Shown here one piece after another: positions 1 through 6,696 of a stretch of DNA of 11,735 nt (positions are counted from its first letter, which is position 1; every line of letters begins with the position of its first letter). The notes beneath the pieces are model-generated. The model was given only the letters and a program-made list of their open reading frames with translations, did no database searches and had not been told where the DNA came from. The DNA is from Mucidula mucida (Eukaryota > Basidiomycota > Agaricomycetes > Agaricales > Physalacriaceae): assembly GCA_015501055.1 (NCBI GenBank), contig JADNYV010000968.1, positions 1-11,735 of the forward strand, in the 5' to 3' direction. The position numbers were made by a program, and so were the translations under genes.

Positions 1-91
1 AGCTTTCAGAGGGTTCAGATGCGACTCCTTCCTTCGAATTGTGTTGTGAAGAAGGGATAGTTGGCGTCGTAGGCGGCCTGAATTCCGACAT
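1..91 (-). CDS. 5' end of an unidentified minus-strand gene, cut by the left edge
   Basis: Read on the minus strand, an ATG at 91-89 opens a frame that stays open for 30 codons to the window edge. The peptide begins MSEFRPPTTPTIPSS and is Pro/Thr/Ser-rich, like a disordered N-terminus. The ATG sits in a good initiation context (GCCATGT, purine at -3). The gene would diverge from GET2 across about 617 bases of spacer. I do not recognise the product. A frame of this length can be open by chance, so the call rests on the start context, the composition and the otherwise empty divergent spacer beside it. Adjacent sequence to the left is needed to confirm it. Confidence 0.42.
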   Translation of the reverse strand, partial: MSEFRPPTTPTIPSSQHNSKEGVASEPSES

Positions 92-708
92 GGCGGGGTT
101 GAGGGAAGCAAGGCGTTTCGTACATGTACTATTTAAGTTGTCTGTGTGCAGCACAGAGCTCATACGCCGTCTACGCGTTCGTTCGTTTATCGTGATGCTG
201 GTGTGTTCATTGCATACGTAAGGTTGAGAGACCGCTAGCGGCGACTTCCGGTAGTACTTCAATATTCCATCGAGCGTAGAGGCCCCGTGTACACAAGTTT
301 CACTGGCGTTTGAGCATAGTGATATTATAGACATCGACTGAAGAATAGGCGCCTTAGAGCTTTCATCGATCGGCATTCGGTCGTCAGTAGTTGGGGTTTG
401 TTTCAATGATGCCGTTTTCCTCCAGCAACGCAGTAGAAGTAAGAGCACCAAGCAGTTTCGAGTAAATTCCGAGAGGAAACAAAGGCTAGCTTTTTTGAGC
501 GCATCAAAGTCTCGAAGGTGCTGATTATAAAAGTTTAAGATAATCGGCCCGGCGTTTCCGTAGACACGTCTTTCCCGTACTTACCACCATCTAGCAAGGA
601 CGACCACGACTTGTTTACGGCGACCAACACGATTAGGCATTGACAAAAGAAACGGTACAGCATCGTGATATTTCTCAAATCATATGAATATAATTGTTCT
701 CAAGTTCC
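92..708. other. Intergenic spacer upstream of GET2; no gene seen
   Basis: I see no convincing coding frame on either strand; short open frames here have no domain-like sequence or splice structure. It would hold the GET2 promoter and 5' leader, and the promoter of the leftward gene if that is real. Visible details are a TATAAAAG string at 526-533, short perfect palindromes GTACATGTAC (120-129) and CCGCTAGCGG (232-241), and an out-of-frame ATG at 684 just before the GET2 start. No tRNA-like or other structured RNA was recognised. Confidence 0.6.
526..533 (+). promoter_or_regulatory. Possible TATA element upstream of GET2
   Basis: TATAAAAG lies 176 bases before the GET2 start codon, a plausible core-promoter distance for a fungal gene. 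Many fungal housekeeping genes lack a TATA box and an AT-rich 8-mer can occur by chance, so this is only a candidate. Confidence 0.25.
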
Positions 709-1734
709 ATGTCATCGCCTGCTGCACGCGCCGAAGCCAGGCGCAAAGCCATTCTCAGTCGTGGCTCGGACCGCCTCGCAAAACTCACCACTTCGGGCCG
801 TGGCGAAGATGCGCCCGCGTACAAACACGCCGACCCGCCTCTCCCCAAGCTCTCTTCATTGAGCAACTTTGTCGGCGACGAAACACCAGTGATTCCACCT
901 CCGCCCCAGAACTTTGACGCCCCGGATCCTTCGGTGTGGTCTGATGAACAACAGCAGCAGCTTATGCAGGCGTTGATGATGGGCCGGATGCCTTCAAATG
1001 TTAGACCAGATGCCAGCGCCAGCGCGAAGGAGGGGACGCCGCCGCCGATGCCTTCCCTTGAGGAAAATCCATTCTTGGCTCAGCTTATGGCCGCCACTGG
1101 TGGTGGAGATGGCGGTGCAGGACTGGGCATGGGTATGAATCCCATGATGGGCATGAACGGCCCAGGTCCAACAGCCGCTGTGGTCCGCAAACCGAGAACA
1201 CTAGTACAGAAGCTTCTGCCTGTTGTACACCTCGTGGCGATGTGGCTGCTGCTCGCGTACTTTGTGATGTTTCATGAACCGAAACTTCACGAGGCCGTGG
1301 GAGGACTGATGGACGAGCAGAAGGATAAGGTCATGAATCGCTGGGCGGCGTTAGTGAAGGAGGTGGCCCGCGTGCAAGTTGTGGTACGTTGTTTTTCCTT
1401 TTTATTTCCTATACCATTTTCTTACGCGTGCGATAGCCCTTCTTCTGGGCTTTGACGACTGTGCAAATTGTATTACATTCGACTCGCTTATTCACCGGCC
1501 TCGTCAGTATCTACGTTTCTTTTCCTTGTGTATATGCTGACGGCGCATCAGGATAATGAACAGTTACCAACTCTGCTCTCAATGGCAATGCCGGTACTCC
1601 CACCGCATATTGCAACCATCGTTGTAAATGGCTGGAAGTACATTGGTCTGTTCTCCATGCTTCTCGATGATTTAGCAGGCGTCCTCGTCGGGATAGGTTT
1701 CATAGCATGGCTTGCTACCTGGTTTGCTGTATAA
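709..1734 (+). CDS. GET2: GET complex subunit Get2-like membrane protein (3 exons)
   Basis: Exons 709-1383, 1437-1502 and 1552-1734 give 307 residues. Introns are 53 bases (GTACGT...GATAG) and 49 bases (GTCAGT...ATCAG), both phase 0. The N-terminus (ARAEARRKAILSRGSDRLAKL, residues 6-26) is the basic helix typical of Get2, which in yeast recruits the Get3 ATPase carrying a tail-anchored protein. A long acidic, Gln/Met/Gly-rich cytosolic linker follows. Three hydrophobic segments come last: about 169-188, 226-247 (PFFWALTTVQIVLHSTRLF) and 286-306. This is the Get2/CAMLG topology for an ER insertase acting with Get1. Known: the GET pathway inserts tail-anchored proteins in the ER. Inferred: the same job here. 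The start has a weak context (T at -3), but it is the ATG that gives the family N-terminus; the frame extends a few codons upstream without another ATG. The gene converges on the mitoribosomal gene, with 71 bases between stop codons. Confidence 0.88.
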
Positions 1735-1805
1735 TAATTAGCACGATTATTTGAACGCTTTCTGCTTTATTATGAGTGTATGTAGTGAGTGTAGCGAGGA
1801 TGAGG

Positions 1806-2580
1806 TTATGCTTTTGGAGCAAATAATGATGCTGCCTTGGCCGCGAGAGTTTTCTGAGTCTCTTCTGGAGGCTGATCTGTGGCTGCCGGCGCTGTTTGGG
1901 CAACCTTTCTGGCCTTCTTCTCCTCTATTGCTGCCATGGCTTTCTTTCTACCTTCGGCCCGTTCGGCCGCCGCCTTTGCCAGTGAAGCCTTTCCTTCCGG
2001 TGAATTTCTAAACTCTTCCAGTGTCGGTAAGGTTTCGTCTGGCGATAAGAGTATAGATCTTTCATTTTCTTCGCCGGGAAAAAGAGGTCGGCCCGCCGCG
2101 TCGGCACTGCTTTTGTATTTCCGCCATGCGTCGATGCCGGCGACGTCCATTAGCTCTTTGGCGATAGCGGTTGACCACTTTGCGTGCATGTTAATGGCCG
2201 CAGTTTTACCGTCCTCTGAGGACGTCGTGAGTCCAGCGAACAACGAACAAGACTAGACACGCACCAAAAACAACCTTTATATCGGGTCTCCATGTGTCGT
2301 ATTTGGTCTTCAGTTCCTTTTGCACATTTATCGCCACGTCAGGATTGGCGTACGCTATGCGAGGTAAAAACTCCTTTGCAAAGTGCCTAAGAGGTTCTGA
2401 GTTTCCGGTCAGCTAGACGCGACTCGCCGTCACATACCGGGCGCCCCAGTGGTCATTGCGGTAAGCATAGGAAACTCTGAGCTCCTTGACGTTCCTCAGC
2501 ATTAGCCTCGGCGTCGCATTCAGATTAGCGAGGATCGTCTTCAGCTTGGCCGAGGGCAGTCTCGCCGCGCTGGTCGCCAT
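1806..2580 (-). CDS. Mitochondrial ribosomal protein with L51/S25/CI-B8 domain, Mrp49 (mL61)-like
   Basis: Minus-strand exons 2438-2580, 2265-2386 and 1806-2215 give 224 residues. Introns are 51 bases (GTATGT...CTTAG) and 49 bases (GTGCGT...CTCAG). Residues about 10-85 match the thioredoxin-like L51/S25/CI-B8 fold shared by several mitoribosomal proteins and a complex I subunit: LKTILANLNATPRL, then YAYRNDHWGARHF, EFLPRIAYANPD and VVFEDGK; the last two introns fall inside this signature and splice to it cleanly. The C-terminal half is a charged Ala/Lys/Glu-rich tail, probably helical, longer than the core fold needs. Expected role: a structural protein of the mitochondrial ribosome. The fold family is clear. 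Assignment to Mrp49/mL61 and not mL43 or mS25 is inference from the conserved RNDHWGAR region. The start at 2580-2578 is the only ATG before the domain. The gene shares a very short divergent promoter with SWC2. Confidence 0.82.
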
Positions 2581-2659
2581 TGGACGTGAACGAAAAGAGA
2601 AAGCGTGATGTGTTGACTTGTTGATCAAATCCCTCTCCTTCCCTCATCGCGTCGACAAC
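2581..2659. promoter_or_regulatory. 79-base divergent promoter between mitoribosomal gene and SWC2
   Basis: The two start codons face away from each other across only 79 bases, so promoters and both 5' leaders must share this stretch or overlap the coding exons. It is rich in GA on one side (AACGAAAAGAGAAAG) and CT on the other (CCCTCTCCTTCCCTC), with a TGATCA palindrome near the middle. No TATA box is evident. Confidence 0.6.
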
Positions 2660-4193
2660 ATGTTCAACGATGGCCTCGAGGATGGCCTTACCGCTTGTCG
2701 CTCTAGACGAAGCACAGCGGGGAACCGGTGCGAGTGCTGTTTGATTCGTATTTATTCAAAAATAATAGATGAATAGATACAAGGCCGCTCTTGCTGAAAT
2801 AGCAAATGAACACACACTCCAGGACGAAGACGACATTGATTTCTCGGTAGACAAGTGTCTGTCTGTCTCTCTTTCGACTCTCCAACCACCTCACACTCTG
2901 TGCCAGACGAGGAATCCATAGCCGATTCCGACTTTGAGTCTACTGATGAGGAAGAAGAAGCCAGGGCGAACGAAATCGCGGCTGAAGAGGAGCTTGATGA
3001 GGACAAACAAGCGAGAAAGGCGCGCCTGTAGGCCCGTTACTCAGACCGTGTTCTGATATCTCTTATTTTAGTCTGCTCGCGCGCGCGTCGCTAAGTCATT
3101 GGCTGCCTCTCGAGCGCGTCCGCGCGCAGTCTCCATCGATGCAGAATCAGAACCGTCTTCGTCAGCCCAAACTTTGATGAGGACGCGTCGTAAAGCAGCC
3201 GAAGCTGATATGGCGCCTCGACAAAGCAAGAGACGAACAACAGTCATGAATACCACAGCTACCGCGCAAAGAATAGAGCAATTGAAAAAGAAGCGTGTAG
3301 TTAATTCCTTTCGTTATCCGTGATTATTGCTTTACATTCTTCACAGGCTGCTAAAGCACCGCGCAAGGTCAAACACCAGAAACAGATGACCCAAGACGAG
3401 CTCATGGCCCGTGCGCTCGCTAATGAAGCAGGCAACATCACTGAGCATCGCGACTACCTCAAGTTGGAAGAAGAGAAGCGTAAACGAGCACGTGTTGTCC
3501 GCAAGTCGCTCGAGGGACCTCTGTTGCGTTGGATATCTCGAACGGAGAAAAAGGAAGTCATGGTGCCACAATCACCGCCATCTCCACCACCGCCACCACA
3601 ACAACAACATGACCGGTATACGACATCCAACACGTTGATGACGGGCGGTTCTTCAAGTTACTACTCTTACTCTGCTGGTTCTAGTGTTGCTGCGTCACAA
3701 TCCCTTCCCTATCAGTATTCACTTCCAGTGCCACCGCCACCTGCACCTGCACCTGTCAAGCAAATCCTCAACGTAGAGAAGAATTATTTGGTGCATGAAC
3801 TAGGACAGCGCGATGGTTTGCGGAAGCCGAACTGGAAGGAAACTATGACTGCTGTATTTGGGGATCACGTCAAGTGGGGTGAACTCAAAGTCTTCAGGAC
3901 CAGCAAACCACGCCCACTGTGTATGTATCTTGCTTTCCATGCGGTCGAGAGGCGACTGATATTCTATGCTTTCAGCGCGTCCCAAGCAGACCTGTCCACT
4001 TACCGGATTACCCGCGCCGTATAGGGATCCGAGAAGCGGCACGCCATATGCCAACAAGTGGGCCTATGATCAATTAACAAAGGTGTTGATGCACGAGTTT
4101 GAGTGGAACCCGGCACTGGGTTGTTATGTTTGGAGTCAGGCGTTTGAAGAGGAAGAAAGCGTAGGTGAGGGACTTCAAATGGACACCAGTTGA
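2660..4193 (+). CDS. SWC2: SWR1 complex subunit Swc2/Vps72 (YL1 family), 6 exons, frame problem at exon 3/4
   Basis: Exons about 2660-2727, 2777-2856, 2907-3027, 3072-3296, 3347-3920 and 3976-4193 encode roughly 428 residues. The N-terminus (MFNDGLEDGLTACRSRRSTAGNR) is the YL1 start. An acidic stretch follows (DFESTDEEEE), then basic segments (MNTTATAQRIEQLKKKR), a KxMTQDELMARAL helix, a Pro/Gln/Ser/Tyr-rich linker (3569-3760), and the YL1 C-terminal domain (CPLTGLPAPYRDPRSGTPYAN, then WNPALGCYVW). Known role: Swc2 binds H2A.Z-H2B and helps the SWR1 remodeller deposit H2A.Z in nucleosomes. Odd: exon 3 ends in phase 2 at the GTAGGC donor (3028), yet exon 4 reads correctly only in phase 0 from 3072, so one base is missing for a canonical junction. 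The exon 2 donor is also uncertain (GTCTGT at 2857 keeps frame; GTGTCT at 2855 looks better). All other junctions are clean. Identity is firm; the exact 5' half model is not. Confidence 0.85.
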
Positions 4194-4578
4194 TGCTATC
4201 ACAAGTGAGTAGCCTTACTGTGTTCCTTTTCTATCAACTCATACAAGACTCACCAGGAGTATATCCTAAATTACTTATAAGAATCATGACAACACTCAAA
4301 CTCCGATGAAGCCCCACTGCGATATGTCAGTGCTTACAACATCTCAGCATCTGGGCGCCTGCTACCTTCTCGCTAAAGCTGGCTCCTTTTTGCTTTCTGC
4401 TCTGAGAATGCAGCGACCACTTAAATTCGTCTTCTTGCTCGTTGACTATTGGTCCGTTCTAGTCACGTCACATACTTACAGAAGTCCTGCCAGTACTAGG
4501 CCCGACTACCGGGGCGATGTGGACGGCGCATCTCTGTTCGTCCGATGCTTTCGAGTGCTTTCCCCGCTGTGGTTCTTT
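4194..4578. other. Spacer between SWC2 and the GH43 relic; no recognisable gene
   Basis: A plus-strand frame is open from 4306 and runs into the GH43 relic, but its translation before about 4579 shows no motif I can assign and no catalytic residues of a GH43 propeller. It is hydrophobic-patchy and may be degraded remains of the catalytic domain or simply noncoding. The first part (4194-4305) is likely the SWC2 3' untranslated region. No repeat or transposon signature is visible. Confidence 0.5.
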
Positions 4579-5256
4579 CTCGTATGGGACGAAGACGGAT
4601 GGCCTTCCGTCACCCTCGTTGATGAAGCGTGGAACACGTCCTACGTGCATCCCCTCAGTGAACAGCTAGTCAAGCCCTCTACAGGCACTGACACGTTCAC
4701 CGAAACGTCTCTCGCCGTTGACTGGGAATGGAACCACAATCCTGATAACTTCAAGTGGGCGTTAAACGACGGACTCGTCCTACAGACGACAACAGTGACT
4801 GATTTCTATGCAGCACACAATACGCTGACGCATCGCACGCTTGGACCGTCGTCCACCATTCAGCTCGACTATTCGACTATGGTCGACGGTGATCACGCTG
4901 GCCTCGCTATCATGCGGTATCTATCGGTGTCATGAATGTCGATGGCAGTTTTTCTATAGTTGAGGTGAACAACATGACACTTAAGAGCGACTGGACGACC
5001 GCCTCGACGGGCACTCAAGTGGCCAGCACGCAATATCGCCCCAGACTCTGACCGCATGGCGTCGTTCTCCTACAGTACAAATGGAGAGACGTTTTCATCG
5101 TTTGACAAGAGTTTCGAAATAAATACAGATTGGGAGTTTTTCACGGTACGTCGGTACGGGATTTTCAATTACGCGACCGGTTCACTAGGAGGTGCCGCGA
5201 CGGTCAAATCGTTCGATCTAGCGCAGAACATTTCAACACCAAGTACCCTTCTTTGA
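4579..5256 (+). pseudogene. Decayed GH43 beta-xylosidase-like gene (C-terminal concanavalin-like domain only)
   Basis: Three plus-strand pieces in different frames together trace the C-terminal beta-sandwich found after the catalytic domain in fungal GH43 enzymes. Piece 1 (4579 to about 4920, frame 1) carries VWDEDGWPSVTLVDEAWNTS, then TGTDTFTETSLAVDWEWNHNP and AHNTLTHRTLGP. Piece 2 (about 4923-5030, frame 3) carries YIGVMNVDGSFSIVEVNN and DWTTASTGTQVAST. Piece 3 (about 5035-5256, frame 1) carries APDSDRMASFSYSTNGETF, WEFFTVRRYGIFNYATGSLGG and VKSFDLAQ, then a stop. Compared with family members as I recall them, a few residues are lost between pieces 1 and 2, and about 14 between pieces 2 and 3, and each gap shifts the frame. 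No splice sites explain either break. The five-bladed catalytic propeller is absent upstream, where the intact SWC2 gene ends at 4193. Working enzymes of this family attack xylan or arabinan side chains; this copy cannot encode one. Part of the relic could still be transcribed. Confidence 0.78.
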
Positions 5257-5532
5257 GAGGCTGTTTCATTAACGATGCTCATATCAGACGATGAGAGAAC
5301 GTGGAGTATGATGAGGTCAACCATGGCCAAGTAAGGGAAGACGTTTTGGTCTGTGAATCGAAAGTGAGGCTAGAGCCTAGGACTGACGTACCTATGAGGA
5401 GTAGTTGCATCTATTCTTCACTACTTAGTCCTTGATGGAGAGTGGCAAGTGCGTGATTAGATTGTGAATGTAAAGAAAATGAAATTGCGGTATCGATCTA
5501 CGAAAGAGATAGCAACAATCGCAGCCTAAGAC
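5257..5532. other. Spacer between GH43 relic and mS38 gene; nothing recognised
   Basis: This 276-base stretch has no coding frame of note. It follows the relic stop codon and should contain the 3' untranslated region and poly(A) site of the leftward mS38 gene. No repeat, RNA gene or promoter motif is evident. Confidence 0.5.
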
Positions 5533-6498
5533 TCAGCCGGCACCGCGTTCTCGTTGGCGTTGTGCACGGGATAACTAAGAAGTATGGTCAACAAACTATA
5601 GGACATTTTTAGGCGAGACTTACTCTTCTTCTCTTCTTACGCCTGTTGTAGAAATGTCAGTAAAAGCGCAACAAAGCAGAGGGAAAACGTACTTGTGCTT
5701 CTTCATCTTCTTCTTCTTCTTCCTCTTGACGCTGTCCATAATGACATTGCTCCAGTCCTGCTTGAATTGCTCCTGCAGGCCGATTCTGTCTGGTTGCTGG
5801 CTGACGTCGAGACCAAGTCGCCGGAGAGTGGCCTCCCAAGCAGCGGTACTACCAGTGCGGGACATGGTGAGTGCACGATTAAGTTGGCGTGCAGTCTCAG
5901 CGTCCGCATCGATTGCGTCCATAGACTCTGAGGGAGCACTAGTCCATTGTGGCTCACTCGGAGACTGCGTCGGCTGTCTTCCTAGCAGTGAGACACCCGG
6001 TGGCGCATTTCTGAGAATGGCAGCGGGGTCCGACAGCATCAGGAGGGGACGATGGAGGGAGAAAAACTGATGCAATTTGAACTCTCGTGGGTCGATCATC
6101 GGGTGATGATGAGGAAAAGCATGGGAGGCAACGTCATTCGCTGGACCTGTAGTTGACGGTGATGAGTGAGAGTCACTACAAGACGACGACGACGCGGTCC
6201 GGGAAATGGATGATGGGTCCTCCGGGGCCGACGACGCGATGGAGAGGGAAGAACTGCTACCTGTTGCTGCCCGGCCCTCCGCCATCTGCGCGCCTTTCTC
6301 TGCGCTCTCACCCGTAGAGCTACTGGGCGCCGAATCGCCCTCTCCGGTCGTCTTCTTCGTCGGATTGCTGGTTACGACGGTTTTCGCCGATTTCGCAGAG
6401 TTAAAATATCGTCCGCCGCCTGGCTTGGACGAGAAAAATGAGGAGTAGCCCCTCCGCGCAGCCGGTAAGGGCTGCAGAAAGCGCATTATGGAGGACAT
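5533..6498 (-). CDS. COX24: Mitochondrial small-subunit ribosomal protein mS38 / Cox24-like (3 exons)
   Basis: Minus-strand exons 5693-6498, 5624-5642 and 5533-5574 give 288 residues. Introns are 50 bases (GTACGT...CAACAG, with a CTGAC branch site) and 49 bases (GTAAGT...TCTTAG). The start at 6498-6496 has a good context (GCCATG) and gives an Arg/Ser-rich presequence (MRFLQPLPAARRGYSSFF), consistent with mitochondrial import. A long Ser-rich, poorly conserved middle follows. The diagnostic part is the extreme C-terminus: VIMDSVKRKKKKKMKKHK (252-269), RKKRRR (270-275) and LSRAQRQRERGAG (276-288), the Lys/Arg tail of the mS38/AURKAIP1/Cox24 family. Known: mS38 sits near the decoding region of the mitoribosome and in yeast is needed for translation of COX mRNAs. 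The basic tail is rebuilt only by splicing across a 19-base exon. If the second intron were retained the protein would end VSLA. Divergent from the dynamin gene. Confidence 0.87.
5624..5642 (-). other. 19-base internal microexon of the mS38 gene
   Basis: Between acceptor AG at 5644-5643 and donor GTAAGT beginning at 5623, the exon supplies the last base of a Lys codon and six basic codons (RKKRRR). It enters in phase 2 and leaves in phase 0. Both flanking splice sites are close to consensus and only this reading recreates the family C-terminus. Confidence 0.8.
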
Positions 6499-6696
6499 GG
6501 CTGGCGCACCGCCCGCCACCAAATGATAAGGCTGAAAGAGAGAACACTGCCCAATATGGAAGGCAACGAACTGCTCAAGGCTCTTGCCAAGCAGGTGTAA
6601 GCTGTATTCACAGCCACAGAGCGTGATCGCGCGCCGGAAGCAACCATTGCCAATGCGGCCAACGCGTCCTTCCTTTCACACCTTCTTTCAAGTCGA
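6499..6696. promoter_or_regulatory. Divergent promoter region between mS38 and the dynamin gene
   Basis: The start codons of the two divergent genes are separated by 198 bases. It contains a short frame, ATG at 6556 to TAA at 6600 (MEGNELLKALAKQV), ahead of the dynamin start. This could be an upstream ORF in the dynamin leader or, less likely, a first exon ending at the GTGTAA donor at 6595. No TATA box is apparent. Confidence 0.5.

Noticed and set aside
39..221. Plus-strand open frame of 60 codons at the left end
   Set aside because: No ATG start at its beginning, no recognisable composition or domain, and it lies opposite a better minus-strand start at 91.
1879..2256. Plus-strand frame of 125 codons opposite the mitoribosomal gene
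   Set aside because: It is the antisense shadow of the third exon of the L51/S25-type gene, whose own splice sites and family motifs are clear.
3028..3071. Non-canonical GT-TA or TA-AG intron ends in SWC2 and the amidohydrolase
   Set aside because: Shifting both introns by one base would restore the frame, but such ends are essentially unknown for these introns, and a similar break at 10797 lies inside an exon, so a missing G is the simpler reading.
3341..3571. Minus-strand frame opposite SWC2
   Set aside because: Shadow of a conserved SWC2 exon; no family motif of its own.
4918..5035. Introns to reconcile the frame breaks in the GH43 region
   Set aside because: GTATCT at 4917 has no suitable acceptor nearby, and family residues are missing at both breaks, so deletions explain it better.
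5697..5730. CTT-rich microsatellite-like run
   Set aside because: It is the coding sequence of the Lys-rich tail of mS38, so not treated as an independent repeat.
5654..6070. Plus-strand frame of 138 codons opposite mS38, with a hydrophobic Phe-rich start
   Set aside because: The Phe run is the complement of the Lys codons of the mS38 tail; the minus strand has the conserved family sequence.
6595..6621. Very short intron joining the 6556 frame to in-frame sequence upstream of the dynamin ATG
   Set aside because: An intron of 19-27 bases is shorter than any other here and too short for normal splicing; the 19-base version also gives the wrong frame.
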